Assembly: GCF_900230285.1 (NCBI RefSeq)
Contig: NZ_OCNK01000001.1
Coordinates: forward strand, 930,001 to 994,000
DNA length: 64,000 nt
From: Blastococcus haudaquaticus
GTDB lineage: Bacteria; Actinomycetota; Actinomycetes; Mycobacteriales; Geodermatophilaceae
Direction: 5' to 3'
In this document: positions 51,758 through 61,083 of the stretch, one piece after another
Position numbering within the stretch: position 1 is the first letter of the stretch
How the letters are laid out: each line of letters opens with the position of its first letter
Translations under genes and position numbers: made by a program
Notes under the pieces: generated by a model
The model's input: only the letters and a program-made list of their open reading frames with translations
What the model was told of the DNA's origin: nothing
Database searches by the model: none

Positions 51758-51776
51758 TAAGGTAAGCCTTCCTTAT
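51758..51776. promoter_or_regulatory. iron box (DtxR/IdeR-like)
   Basis: TAAGGTAAGCCTTCCTTAT matches the DtxR/IdeR consensus TTAGGTTAGGCTAACCTAA at 12 of 19 positions and lies 23 bases before the first siderophore permease gene. Confidence 0.6.
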
Positions 51777-51798
51777 CGCACCGTCCCGGGAGCCGCAC

Positions 51799-52854
51799 GT
51801 GACCGCCGCGACCGCTGCCCCCGTCCGGGGCTCCGCGGCTGCGCCACGGCGCCCGGCGCGGTCCCGCCGCTGGATCGGTCTGGTCGTCCTCCTCGCGCTG
51901 ACCGTGCTCGCCTGCCTGGCCAGCATCGCCGTCGGCACCCGCTCGATCGGCCTGGGCGAGGTCTGGCGCTCGCTGCTGGACAGCGGTCTCACCAGCGAGG
52001 AAGCGGTGATCGTCCGCCAGCTCCGGGTGCCCCGCACGGTGCTGGGGCTGCTGGTCGGCATGGCCCTCGGCGTGGCCGGCGCGCTCATGCAGGGCCACAC
52101 CCGCAATCCACTGGGCGATCCGGGGCTCCTCGGGGTGACGGCCGGCGCGAGCCTGGCCGTCGTCCTCTCGATCGCCTGGCTCGGCATCGGGACGCCGTCG
52201 GGGTACGTCTGGTTCGCCTTCCTCGGCGCCCTGCTCGGCACCGTGGCCGTCTACGCGATCGGCTCGGCCGGCCGCGACGGCGCCACGCCGGTCACCCTCG
52301 CGCTGGCCGGTGCCGCGCTGTCGGCCCTGCTCTACGGGCTGGTGCGCGCCGTCCTGGTCACCGACCAGCAGACGCTGGACCAGTTCCGCTTCTGGGTGGT
52401 CGGCGCGCTCGCCGGCCGGGACGCCGACGTCGCGTGGCAGGTGGGCCCGTTCATCGCCCTCGGCCTGCTGCTCGCGGTGGTCAACAGCCCCGCGCTCAAC
52501 CTGCTCGGCCTCGGCGAGGACGTCGCCCGCGGGCTCGGACAGCGGATCTGGCTCGCCCGGGTGGTCGGGCTCGCGGCCATCACCCTGCTGGCCGGCGCCG
52601 CCACGGCCGCCTGCGGGCCGATCGCCTTCGTCGGGCTGGTCGTGCCGCACGCGGTCCGTGCCGTCACGGGCCCCGACCACCGATGGCTCGTCCCCTGCTC
52701 CGCGCTGGCCGGCGCCGTCCTGCTGCTGACCGCCGACGTGATCGGGCGGGTCGTCGCCCGCCCCGGTGAGCTGCAGGTCGGGATCGTGCTGGCCCTCGTC
52801 GGGGCGCCGTTCTTCATCGCGCTGGTGCGCCGCCGGAAGACGGCCGGGCTGTGA
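51799..52854 (+). CDS. iron-siderophore ABC permease, FecCD family (first subunit)
   Basis: The 351-residue protein has about ten hydrophobic helices and FecCD features: LRVPRTVLGLLVGMALGVAG, GHTRNPLGDPGLLGVTAGAS, and ACGPIAFVGLVVPHAVRAVTG in the loop that contacts the ATPase. GTG at 51799. Its stop overlaps the start of the second permease (GTGA). It imports a ferric siderophore from the binding lipoprotein. Confidence 0.92.
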   Translation: MTAATAAPVRGSAAAPRRPARSRRWIGLVVLLALTVLACLASIAVGTRSIGLGEVWRSLLDSGLTSEEAVIVRQLRVPRTVLGLLVGMALGVAGALMQGHTRNPLGDPGLLGVTAGASLAVVLSIAWLGIGTPSGYVWFAFLGALLGTVAVYAIGSAGRDGATPVTLALAGAALSALLYGLVRAVLVTDQQTLDQFRFWVVGALAGRDADVAWQVGPFIALGLLLAVVNSPALNLLGLGEDVARGLGQRIWLARVVGLAAITLLAGAATAACGPIAFVGLVVPHAVRAVTGPDHRWLVPCSALAGAVLLLTADVIGRVVARPGELQVGIVLALVGAPFFIALVRRRKTAGL

Positions 52855-53918
52855 CCGTCGGGACGGCGCCCCGGCCGGCCCCGCTGAGGACAGGCACGGT
52901 CGTCCGCGTCGGCCGGGTCTCCGGGATCGTGCGGTGGCGGCAGCTGGTCGTGCCGCTGGCGGCCTCCGTCGTGCTCGTGCTGCTCTCGGCGGTCAGCCTG
53001 GGCCGCGGGGACTTCCCGATCAGCGTGCCGGACGTGCTCCGGACGCTCGTCGGCCTGGGCGAGGGGGCGCAGGACTTCATCGTCCTGGAGCTGCGGGCGC
53101 CCCGGATCGTGGTGGGCGTGCTCGTCGGCCTGGCCCTGGGCGTCGCCGGAGCGCTCTTCCAGACCTTCGCCCGCAACCCGCTCGCCTCCCCCGACACCCT
53201 CGGCATCACCATGGGCGCCTCCGTCGGGGCCGTCGCCGCCATCGTGCTGAGCGGCGGCACCCTCGCCGGGTTCGGCATCCCGTTCTCCGCGCTGCTCGGC
53301 GCGCTGCTCGTCGGGCTGCTCCTCTTCGCGCTCACGTGGCGCGCCGGCATCGACGGCTACCGGCTGGTGCTCGTGGGCATCGCGCTGTGGTCGGTGAGCA
53401 CCGCCCTCGTCGACTGGCTCCTCACCACCGCCGACATCTACGACGCCGCGGCCGCCTACGTCTGGATCACCGGGTCGCTCAACGCCCGCACGTGGGAGAA
53501 CGCACTCCCCCTGGCCGTCGCCCTCGCCGTGCTCCTCCCGCTCGCCCTGGCGGCCAGCCGCTCGCTCGCCGTCCTCCAGTTCGGCGACGACACCGCCCGC
53601 GGGCTCGGCGTCCGGCTGCAGGCCGCGCAGGCGGCCGTCGTGCTCATCGCGAACGGCTGCGTCGCGTTCGCCGTCTCGGCCGCCGGGCCGATCACCTTCG
53701 TCGCGCTGGTGGTCCCGCAGATCGCCGTCCGCCTCACCGGCGGCTCGCGTCCGCCGCTGCTGGCCTCCGGCCTCCTCGGCGCCCTGCTGGTCGTCGGCGC
53801 GGACCTGGTGACCCGCACCGTGCTCCCGGAGGCGCTCCCGGTCGGCATCCTCACCGCCGTCCTCGGCGCCCCCTACCTGCTCTGGCTCCTCGTCCGCGGA
53901 AGGCGGCAGTTCACATGA
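52851..53918 (+). CDS. iron-siderophore ABC permease, FecCD family (second subunit)
   Basis: The 355-residue paralogue of the preceding gene has the same signatures: LRAPRIVVGVLVGLALGVAG, FARNPLASPDTLGITMGAS, and AAGPITFVALVVPQIAVRLTG. GTG at 52851 overlaps the upstream stop. Two different FecCD subunits form the heterodimeric channel. The ATPase gene follows 13 bases downstream. Confidence 0.92.
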   Translation: MTVGTAPRPAPLRTGTVVRVGRVSGIVRWRQLVVPLAASVVLVLLSAVSLGRGDFPISVPDVLRTLVGLGEGAQDFIVLELRAPRIVVGVLVGLALGVAGALFQTFARNPLASPDTLGITMGASVGAVAAIVLSGGTLAGFGIPFSALLGALLVGLLLFALTWRAGIDGYRLVLVGIALWSVSTALVDWLLTTADIYDAAAAYVWITGSLNARTWENALPLAVALAVLLPLALAASRSLAVLQFGDDTARGLGVRLQAAQAAVVLIANGCVAFAVSAAGPITFVALVVPQIAVRLTGGSRPPLLASGLLGALLVVGADLVTRTVLPEALPVGILTAVLGAPYLLWLLVRGRRQFT

Positions 53919-53931
53919 GGACGAACCGGCT

Positions 53932-54759
53932 GTGACCCAGCTCCTCGACCCCGGGACGACGGCCGCGAGCGGACGGGTCCGTCTCGCCGCCGAGCAGGTC
54001 ACGCTCGCCTATGACGACCACGTCGTCGTCCGCGACCTGGACCTGCAGCTCACCGAGGGATCGTTCACCGCCATCGTCGGCCCCAACGGCTGCGGGAAGT
54101 CCACCCTGCTCCGCGCCCTGGGCCGGCTGATGCGGCCGACCGGGGGGCAGGTGCTGCTCGACGGGCAGGCGATCGCGAAGACGCCGACCCGGGAGGTGGC
54201 GAAGGTGCTCGGCCTGCTCCCGCAGGCACCGACCGCGCCCGAGGGCCTGACCGTCGCCGACCTGGTGGCGCGCGGCCGGCACCCGCACCAGACCTGGCTG
54301 CGCCAGTGGTCGCACGACGACGAGGCCGTGGTCGCCGAGGCGCTGACCTGGACCGACATGGCGGAGCTGGCCGACCGGCCGGTCGACGAGCTCTCGGGCG
54401 GACAGCGGCAGCGCGCATGGATCTCGATGGCCCTGGCCCAGGGCACCGACCTCCTGCTGCTCGACGAGCCGACGACCTACCTCGACCTGTCCCACCAGAT
54501 CGACGTCCTCGAGCTGGTCGGCCGCCTGCACGCCGAGCGCGGCCGCACCGTCGTCGTCGTGCTGCACGACCTCAACCTGGCCGCCCGCTACGCCCACCGC
54601 CTGGTCGCCATGAAGGACGGCGTCCTGGTCGGCTCGGGCCGGCCCGAGGAGGTGCTGACGGAGCAGCTGCTCGCCGACGTCTTCGACCTGGAGGCACGCG
54701 TGCTGCCCGACCCCGTCTCGGGCACGCCCATGGTCGTGCCGGTCCGCCGGTTGCGCTGA
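53932..54759 (+). CDS. iron-siderophore ABC ATPase (FepC/FecE-like)
   Basis: The 275-residue protein has Walker A GPNGCGKST (50-58), signature LSGGQRQRAW and Walker B LLLLDEPTTYLDLSHQIDVL, the last being typical of the iron-siderophore group. It drives the two permeases. GTG at 53932. The operon ends here; the binding-protein gene has its own iron box. Confidence 0.93.
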   Translation: MTQLLDPGTTAASGRVRLAAEQVTLAYDDHVVVRDLDLQLTEGSFTAIVGPNGCGKSTLLRALGRLMRPTGGQVLLDGQAIAKTPTREVAKVLGLLPQAPTAPEGLTVADLVARGRHPHQTWLRQWSHDDEAVVAEALTWTDMAELADRPVDELSGGQRQRAWISMALAQGTDLLLLDEPTTYLDLSHQIDVLELVGRLHAERGRTVVVVLHDLNLAARYAHRLVAMKDGVLVGSGRPEEVLTEQLLADVFDLEARVLPDPVSGTPMVVPVRRLR

Positions 54760-54779
54760 CCCCCTCTTCCGATTCCCAC

Positions 54780-54798
54780 TTAGGGCAGGCTAACCTTC
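54780..54798. promoter_or_regulatory. iron box (DtxR/IdeR-like)
   Basis: TTAGGGCAGGCTAACCTTC matches the DtxR/IdeR consensus at 15 of 19 positions and lies 47 bases before the siderophore-binding protein gene. Confidence 0.75.
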
Positions 54799-54845
54799 CT
54801 CGCGAGCGGGGATGATCATGCATCCCCACAGCCGAGGGAGTTCCG

Positions 54846-55853
54846 TTGCACCGCACCTCTCGCCGCCTCGTCGGCGGCCTCCTGGCCCTGGGCGTGACCG
54901 TGGGCGTCAGCGCCTGCGGGAACGACAGCGCCGACACCGGGACCGACGCCGCCGCCGAGGGCGGCTGGTCGTTCACCGACGACCTGGGCACCACCGTCGA
55001 GCTGGAGGAGGCCCCCACCCGCATCGCCGGCCTGAACGACCTCACGGCCTCGTTGTGGAACTACGGCATCGAGCCGGTCGCGACCTTCGGCCAGACCTCC
55101 GCCGCGGAGGACGTCGCCTTCGAGGGCAAGGACCTGTCCGACGTCGCGATCGTCGGCTCGGCCTACGGCGAGATCGACCTCGAGGCGCTGGCCGCCGCCG
55201 ACCCCGACCTCATCGTCACCACGATCTACCCCATCGACTCCTCCGGCGAGATCCCCGAGGACACCCCCGGGTACGGCTTCAACGACCTCGCCCAGCAGGA
55301 GCAGATCGCCGAGATCGCGCCCATCGTCACCATCGCCTACCGCGGTTCGGCAGCTGACGTCGTCGAGCGGGTGGTCGAGCTGGCCGATGCACTCGGCGTC
55401 GACACCGAGGGCGGACCCGTGGCCGAGGCCCGCGCCGACTTCGAGGCGGCGTCCCAGACGCTCACCGAGGCCGCCGGCAGCGGCGTGAGCGTGCTGCCCG
55501 TCTTCGCGACCGAGGCCGACGGCTGGTGGATGGCCAAGGCGGCCGACGATCCGCAGCTCGCGCTCTACCAGGAGCTGGGCGTGGAGTTCGTCGACCCGGG
55601 CGGCGAGGACTACTTCTGGAACTCGGTGGGGTGGGAGGAGGTTCCGGAGCACCCCAGCGACGTCCTGCTGTACTCGCTCCGGTTCAGCATGACGCCGGAG
55701 GAGATCGCCGCACAGCCGACCGCGGCCCTGCTGCCGGCGGTCCAGGCGGGGCAGCTCTACCCGTGGAAGTACATCGGGCCGGACTACGTCGCCCAGGCCG
55801 CCTACATGGTGGAGCTGGCGGGCTACCTGACCGAGGCGCAGAAGGTCACCTGA
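54846..55853 (+). CDS. iron-siderophore-binding lipoprotein
   Basis: The 335-residue protein has a lipoprotein signal with lipobox VGVSACGN (Cys about 23) and the periplasmic-binding layout of the FepB/FhuD group: DDLGTTVELEEAPTRIAGLN near residue 45, typical of these receptors. A TTG start at 54846 follows GAGGGAG. It is separately promoted from the permease/ATPase operon by the second iron box. Confidence 0.88.
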   Translation: MHRTSRRLVGGLLALGVTVGVSACGNDSADTGTDAAAEGGWSFTDDLGTTVELEEAPTRIAGLNDLTASLWNYGIEPVATFGQTSAAEDVAFEGKDLSDVAIVGSAYGEIDLEALAAADPDLIVTTIYPIDSSGEIPEDTPGYGFNDLAQQEQIAEIAPIVTIAYRGSAADVVERVVELADALGVDTEGGPVAEARADFEAASQTLTEAAGSGVSVLPVFATEADGWWMAKAADDPQLALYQELGVEFVDPGGEDYFWNSVGWEEVPEHPSDVLLYSLRFSMTPEEIAAQPTAALLPAVQAGQLYPWKYIGPDYVAQAAYMVELAGYLTEAQKVT

Positions 55854-55876
55854 GAAGGCCGGCGCCGCGCGCGCCC

Positions 55877-55930
55877 AGATCGGCGATCTCGCCCCCTTCA
55901 CGGCCTCGAAGGGGGCGAGATCGCCGATCT
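55877..55930. terminator. bidirectional terminator, 23-bp perfect stem
   Basis: A 23-base arm at 55877-55899 (starting AGATCGGCGATCTCGC) pairs perfectly with 55908-55930 around an eight-base loop, between the converging binding-protein and EamA genes. It is the strongest hairpin in the window. Confidence 0.9.
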
Positions 55931-55937
55931 CGCCGGT

Positions 55938-56903
55938 TCAGGACGACAGCGCCGCCGGGGTCTCCGGCAGCGGCGTCGGCGCGGGCGAGGTGCGCGCGGT
56001 CTGCGCCAGCACGATCCCGGTCAGGACGACGGCACCCCCGAGCACCTGCCAGCCGCTGAGCACCTGCTCCACCCAGAGCCACGCGACCACCGAGGCGAAC
56101 ACCGGCTCGACGGTCGCGACCAGCCCCGCCGCCGTGGGCGCGAGGTGGCGCAGCGCGGAGATCGACAGCCAGAACGGCACCACGGCACCGAGCAGCACGA
56201 TCCAGGCGACGAGCAGCCACAGCGGCGCCTGGAGGGAGCCCACCGACAGCGGGACCCGCTCGGTGAGCACCGCGGCGTCGAACCGCCACCAGGGTGCCGC
56301 CACCGCCCAGAAGACCGCCGCCGCCACGAAGCTCCAGCAGGTCAGCGTCACGGGGTCCGCGGTGACGGTGCCCCGCTCGCCCATCAGGTAGTAGGTGGCC
56401 AGGCAGAGCGCGGCCAGCAGCGCGGCACCCACCCCGACGACGTCGAGCGACCCGCCGTCCTGCCACACCTCCGCGACGAACACCAGCCCCGACAACGAGA
56501 GCAGCAGGGCGAGCCACAGGCGGCTGCGCACCTTCTCGCGGCGGACCAGCCACACGTACAGGGCGATGAAGACCGGTGCGGTCATCTCGAAGACCAGGGC
56601 GATCCCGACCGGCATCCGGCCGATCGCCACGTAGTAGAGGAACTGGGTCAGCGCCACGCCCACGACGCCGAAGACGGCGAGGAAGGGCACCTCGCGCCAG
56701 GTCACCCGCAGCCGCCCGGGGGCGACGACGGCCAGCACCACGACGAGAGCGAGCGCGGCGCCCGTGCACCGCAGCGCGGTGAGGCGCGTCGGCTCGATCC
56801 CGGCGTCCAGCGCCAGGGTCGACACCGTCCCGTTGACGGCGAAGAAGGCCGCCGCGGCCAGGGTGAGGGCATAGCCCAGCGCGGGGCGCGCGACGCGGGT
56901 CAC
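55938..56903 (-). CDS. EamA/RhaT-family (DMT) transporter
   Basis: The 321-residue protein has ten hydrophobic helices in two repeated halves. The first helix carries LGYALTLAAAAFFAVNGTVS and a P-x-E-like loop EPTRLTALRCTG; the second half has APTAAGLVATVEPVFASVVAW, the conserved EamA segment. These are exporters of amino acids, purines or drugs. ATG at 56903. Substrate unknown. Confidence 0.88.
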   Translation of the reverse strand: MTRVARPALGYALTLAAAAFFAVNGTVSTLALDAGIEPTRLTALRCTGAALALVVVLAVVAPGRLRVTWREVPFLAVFGVVGVALTQFLYYVAIGRMPVGIALVFEMTAPVFIALYVWLVRREKVRSRLWLALLLSLSGLVFVAEVWQDGGSLDVVGVGAALLAALCLATYYLMGERGTVTADPVTLTCWSFVAAAVFWAVAAPWWRFDAAVLTERVPLSVGSLQAPLWLLVAWIVLLGAVVPFWLSISALRHLAPTAAGLVATVEPVFASVVAWLWVEQVLSGWQVLGGAVVLTGIVLAQTARTSPAPTPLPETPAALSS

Positions 56904-57067
56904 CCCGCAACGGTAGTCCCCGTCCGGGCTCGTGCCCCCTACAGGTCACGTTCACCCCGCCGTGCCGGGACGGCGTGCCCCGACGGAGGGCGTGTACGGA
57001 ACGGCAGCTCCCTGCCGGCGAACGGGTCCGGCACCGTGACACCGGAGCAACGGCCGAGGAGGACTCC

Positions 57068-58510
57068 GTGACCAGCACCTATCCGTACTGGGTCGCCGGA
57101 CGGGCGGCGACCGGTGAGGCCACCGTCGAGGTGCGCTCGCCCTACGACGGCTCGATCGCCGGCACGACGACCGAGCCGACGGCCGCCCACGTCGAGCAGG
57201 CCGTGGCCGCCGCCGACGCGGCCCGGGCCGAGTTCGCCGCCACCCCCGCCCACGTGCGGGCAGGCGCCCTCGACCACGTGTCCCGGCGCCTCGCCGAGCG
57301 CAGCGAGGAGATCGCCGCGCTGATCACCGCCGAGTCCGGGAAGCCGCTCAAGTGGTCGCGGACGGAGGTCGCCCGTGCGGTGTCCACGTTCCGCTGGGGA
57401 GCCGAGGAGGCCCGTCGCTGGTCGGGGACCCTCCAGCGCCTGGACACCGACCCCGCGGCCACCGGCCGGCTGGCGCTGGTGCGCCGCGCACCCCGCGGAC
57501 CCGTCCTCGGCATCGCGCCGTTCAACTTCCCGCTGAACCTGGTCGCCCACAAGGTGGCTCCGGCGATCGCGGTCGGGGCGCCGATCGTGGTCAAGCCGGC
57601 GCCGGCCACTCCCCTCGTCGCCCTCCTCCTCGGGGAGCTGCTCGCCGAGACCGACCTGCCGGCCGGCTCCTGGTCGGTACTGCCGGTACCGAACCCCGTC
57701 GCCGCCGAACTGGTCGCCGACCCCCGGCTGCCGGTCGTCTCCTTCACCGGCTCCGTCCCGGTCGGCTGGGCGATCCGCGACACCGTGCCCCGCAAGCACG
57801 TCACCCTGGAACTGGGCGGCAACGCCGCGGTCGTCGTGGGCCCCGACCAGGGGGACGACGAGTCGCTGGCCTGGGCGGCGTCCCGGATCGCGACCTTCGC
57901 CATGTACCAGGCGGGGCAGTCCTGCATCTCCGTGCAGCGGGTCTACGCCCACCGCGACGTGTCCGCCGCACTTGCCGACCGCGTCGTGGCCGCCGTGCGG
58001 GCGCTGACCACCGGGGACCCCACGGACGAGCGGACCGACGTCGGCCCGCTCATCGACGAGGCGGCCGCCCGGCGGGTGGAGACCTGGGTCGACGCCGCCG
58101 TCCGGGACGGCGCGCGGGTCCTGACCGGCGGCGGGCGCGACGGTGCCGACTACGCACCCACCGTGCTCGCCGACGTGCCCGCCACCGCCCAGGTCCTCTG
58201 CGACGAGGTGTTCGGCCCCGTCGTGGTCCTGGAGACGGTGGACTCCCTGGACGAGGCCTTCGACCGGGTCAACGACTCGCGCTTCGGTCTGCAGGCCGGC
58301 GTCTTCACCCGCGACCTGCAGGTCGCCTTCCGCGCCGCCCAGGTCCTGGAGGTCGGCGGCGTCGTCATCGGCGACGTGCCCAGCTACCGGGCGGACCAGA
58401 TGCCCTACGGCGGCGTGAAGGACTCGGGCACGGGCCGCGAGGGCGTGCGCTCGGCGATGGAGGACCTGACCGAGGAGCGGGTCCTCGTCCTCACCGGACT
58501 GGCGCTCTGA
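57068..58510 (+). CDS. aldehyde dehydrogenase (succinate-semialdehyde-type)
   Basis: The 480-residue protein has the NAD(P)-aldehyde dehydrogenase features: GIAPFNFPLNLVAHKVAPAI, VTLELGGNAAVVV with the general-base glutamate, and YQAGQSCISVQRVY with the catalytic cysteine (about 285). The family includes succinate-semialdehyde and aminobutyraldehyde dehydrogenases. GTG at 57068 follows GAGGAGGA. The class III aminotransferase gene follows 88 bases later; together they could turn an omega-amino acid into a dicarboxylate. Confidence 0.9.
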   Translation: MTSTYPYWVAGRAATGEATVEVRSPYDGSIAGTTTEPTAAHVEQAVAAADAARAEFAATPAHVRAGALDHVSRRLAERSEEIAALITAESGKPLKWSRTEVARAVSTFRWGAEEARRWSGTLQRLDTDPAATGRLALVRRAPRGPVLGIAPFNFPLNLVAHKVAPAIAVGAPIVVKPAPATPLVALLLGELLAETDLPAGSWSVLPVPNPVAAELVADPRLPVVSFTGSVPVGWAIRDTVPRKHVTLELGGNAAVVVGPDQGDDESLAWAASRIATFAMYQAGQSCISVQRVYAHRDVSAALADRVVAAVRALTTGDPTDERTDVGPLIDEAAARRVETWVDAAVRDGARVLTGGGRDGADYAPTVLADVPATAQVLCDEVFGPVVVLETVDSLDEAFDRVNDSRFGLQAGVFTRDLQVAFRAAQVLEVGGVVIGDVPSYRADQMPYGGVKDSGTGREGVRSAMEDLTEERVLVLTGLAL

Positions 58511-58598
58511 GCACCACCACCGACGGTCTCGTCTGCCTGACCCGTCTGGCGCTACTGTTCGACGGGCCGAAACCCACCGCGGACGACGGGATCCGAAG

Positions 58599-59990
58599 AT
58601 GACCACCACCGAGCAGGACGTCACCGGGACCACCTCGCCGTTCGGCGCGGACGCCGCCCGGAACCTGTGGCTGCACTTCTCGCGGATGGGCGGCTACGCC
58701 GACGCCCCGCCACCGGTCATCGTCCGCGGCGAGGGCGCCAGGATCTTCGACGACCGCGGCCGCAGCTACCTCGACGGGCTGGCCGGCCTCTTCGTCGTCC
58801 AGGCGGGGCACGGCCGGCGCGTGCTGGCCGAGGCGGCCGCCCGCCAGGCCGAGCAGCTGGCCTTCTTCCCCCTGTGGTCCTACGCGCACCCCGCCGCGAT
58901 CGAGCTGTCCCAGCGGCTCGCCGCGGCGGCTCCGGGCGACCTGAACCGCGTCTTCTTCACCAGCGGCGGCGGCGAGGCGGTCGAGACGGCGTGGAAGGCC
59001 GCCAAGCAGTACTTCAAGCTGACCGGCCGGCCGCAGAAGACCAAGGTCATCAGCCGGGCCGTCGCGTACCACGGCACCACGCAGGGGGCGCTCTCCATCA
59101 CCGGGATCCCGGCGCTGAAGGAGGCCTTCGAGCCGCTGGTCCCCGGGACCTTCCGGGTGCCCAACACCAACATCTACCGGGCGCCGGTCTTCGGTGACGA
59201 CCCCAAGGCCTTCGGCCGGTGGGCCGCCGACCAGATCGAGCAGCAGATCCTCTTCGAGGGCCCGGACACCGTGGCCGCGGTCTTCCTGGAGCCGGTGCAG
59301 AACGCCGGGGGCTGCTTCCCGCCGCCGCCGGGCTACTTCGACCGGGTGCGCGAGATCTGCGACCGGCACGACGTCCTGCTGGTCAGCGACGAGGTCATCT
59401 GCGCCTTCGGCCGCCTCGGCACCACGTTCGCCTGCGACAAGTTCGGCTACGTGCCGGACATGATCACCTGCGCCAAGGGCATGACCTCGGGCTACTCGCC
59501 GATCGGCGCGATGATCGCGTCCGACCGGGTCATGGAGCCCTTCCTCCAGGGCGCGGCCAGCTTCGCCCACGGCTACACCTTCGGCGGGCACCCGGTGAGC
59601 TCCGCCGTCGCGCTGGCGAACCTGGACATCTTCGAGGACGAGCGTCTCGACCAGCACGTCCTCGAGACCGAGGGCGCGTTCCGGACCACCCTGGAGCGGC
59701 TGCTCGACCTCCCCATCGTCGGCGACGTGCGCGGCGACGGCTTCTTCTACGGGATCGAGCTGGTCAAGGACAAGGCGACCAAGGAGACCTTCGACGCCGC
59801 CGAGTCCGAGCGCCTGCTGCGCGGATTCCTGTCCGGCGCGCTGTTCGAGGCCGGGCTGTACTGCCGCGCCGACGACCGCGGCGACCCGGTCATCCAGCTC
59901 GCGCCGCCGCTGATCTGCGGCCAGGCGGAGTTCGACGAGATGGAGCAGATCCTCCGCGGCGTGCTCTCGGAGGCCTGGTCGAAGCTCTGA
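58599..59990 (+). CDS. class III PLP aminotransferase (omega-amino acid or putrescine type)
   Basis: The 463-residue PLP enzyme has FTSGGGEAVETAWKAAKQY, VSDEVICAFGRLGTTFACD and the Schiff-base lysine (about 293) in TCAKGMTSGYSPIGAMI, with AYHGTTQGALSITG. This group includes putrescine-pyruvate, beta-alanine-pyruvate and taurine aminotransferases. ATG at 58599. A neighbouring aldehyde dehydrogenase and APC permease support a role in amine or omega-amino-acid use. Confidence 0.9.
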   Translation: MTTTEQDVTGTTSPFGADAARNLWLHFSRMGGYADAPPPVIVRGEGARIFDDRGRSYLDGLAGLFVVQAGHGRRVLAEAAARQAEQLAFFPLWSYAHPAAIELSQRLAAAAPGDLNRVFFTSGGGEAVETAWKAAKQYFKLTGRPQKTKVISRAVAYHGTTQGALSITGIPALKEAFEPLVPGTFRVPNTNIYRAPVFGDDPKAFGRWAADQIEQQILFEGPDTVAAVFLEPVQNAGGCFPPPPGYFDRVREICDRHDVLLVSDEVICAFGRLGTTFACDKFGYVPDMITCAKGMTSGYSPIGAMIASDRVMEPFLQGAASFAHGYTFGGHPVSSAVALANLDIFEDERLDQHVLETEGAFRTTLERLLDLPIVGDVRGDGFFYGIELVKDKATKETFDAAESERLLRGFLSGALFEAGLYCRADDRGDPVIQLAPPLICGQAEFDEMEQILRGVLSEAWSKL

Positions 59991-60015
59991 CGCGGGGGCA
60001 GCGGAGCGCACGGAC

Positions 60016-60042
60016 GCCCCGTTCCGGGCCCGGGAACGGGGC
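60016..60042. terminator. hairpin terminator
   Basis: GCCCCGTTCC (60016-60025) pairs with GGAACGGGGC (60033-60042) around a seven-base loop, just after the aminotransferase stop. Confidence 0.7.
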
Positions 60043-60122
60043 CTGACTGCGCTTCACGGCGCGCCGTCCACAGATGGTCCCGTGGCACCCCCGGCCGGCC
60101 GGCGGCTCGCCAGGCTCGACGG

Positions 60123-61040
60123 ATGGTTCTCGACGTCGCGGCGGTGGTCGGCCCGCAGGGCTGGACGACCTGGGACGCACTGACCGCTCGGGTCGACCGG
60201 AAGACCGTCGCCCGGTGGACGGCGACCGGCGCGCTGGTGCGGCTCCACCCCGGCGTCTACGCCACGTCCTCGGCCGCCACCCAGTGGCGGACCAGGGTGG
60301 CGGCCACGGTCCTCGCCCGCGGCGGGGTCGCCGGCCACCGGACGGCGCTGGCCCTCTGGGACCTCGTCCCGGCGGGCGGCCCGGTGCACGTGACGGTCGA
60401 GCCTCCCCGGAGCAACCGGTCCCCGGCCGGCGTCGTGCTGCACCGGTCCCCCGACCTCCACGACGCGATCCGGAGCGTGGACGGTATCCCGGTGACCTCC
60501 GTGGAGCGATCGCTCGTCGACACCTGGGGTCGCCCGGGCGGGCTGGCGCGCCCCGTCGTACGAGCCGCTGTCATCGCGGCGGTGCGCCGCCGGATGTGCC
60601 GTCCCGTCGATCTCGCCACCGAGGTCGACCGGCGCCCGCAGCTGACGGCCAGGTCGTCGCTCCTCGGGCTGATCCGACTGCTCGCCGAGGGATGTCAGAG
60701 CGAGCTGGAGATCTGGGGCTGCCTCCACGTCCTGCGCGCGCCGGGGATGCCGGCCTTCACGCTCCAGCACCGGGTGGTGGTGGGCGGCCGGACGTTCTTC
60801 CTCGACGCGGCGTGCGGGGAGGTGCGGCTCGCGGTCGAGATGGACGGCGCGGCCTGGCACGGTTCGCGGGAGCAGCGCGAACGCGACATCCGCCGCGATG
60901 CGCTCCTGGCCACGACCGGCTGGCAGACGCTCCGGTTCGGCTTCGCGCGGCTGACCGGCTCGCCGGACGAGTGCCGGCGCGAGATCCGGTCCGTCCATGC
61001 CGCCCGGCTCGGCCTGATGCGTCCGGGTGGAGCGCAGTGA
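60123..61040 (+). CDS. AbiEi-like N-terminus with DUF559 endonuclease-fold C-terminus
   Basis: The 305-residue protein has an N-terminal winged-helix region similar to AbiEi-type antitoxin-like proteins (WTTWDALTARVDRKTVARW, then GVYATSS) and a C-terminal DUF559 domain (EMDGAAWHGSREQRERDIRR and DALLATTGWQTLRFGF), a Vsr-like nuclease fold. The D/E-x-D and Arg/Lys residues there are consistent with a metal site. Such proteins are common in actinobacteria and of unknown role. ATG at 60123. Flanked by strong terminators. Confidence 0.75.
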   Translation: MVLDVAAVVGPQGWTTWDALTARVDRKTVARWTATGALVRLHPGVYATSSAATQWRTRVAATVLARGGVAGHRTALALWDLVPAGGPVHVTVEPPRSNRSPAGVVLHRSPDLHDAIRSVDGIPVTSVERSLVDTWGRPGGLARPVVRAAVIAAVRRRMCRPVDLATEVDRRPQLTARSSLLGLIRLLAEGCQSELEIWGCLHVLRAPGMPAFTLQHRVVVGGRTFFLDAACGEVRLAVEMDGAAWHGSREQRERDIRRDALLATTGWQTLRFGFARLTGSPDECRREIRSVHAARLGLMRPGGAQ

Positions 61041-61042
61041 GG

Positions 61043-61069
61043 CCCCTTTCCCCGGCCGGGAAAGGGGCG
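61043..61069. terminator. bidirectional terminator
   Basis: GCCCCTTTCCC (61043-61053) pairs perfectly with GGGAAAGGGGC (61059-61069) around a five-base loop, between converging genes. Confidence 0.75.
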
Positions 61070-61083
61070 TCGGCGCGCTCCGC

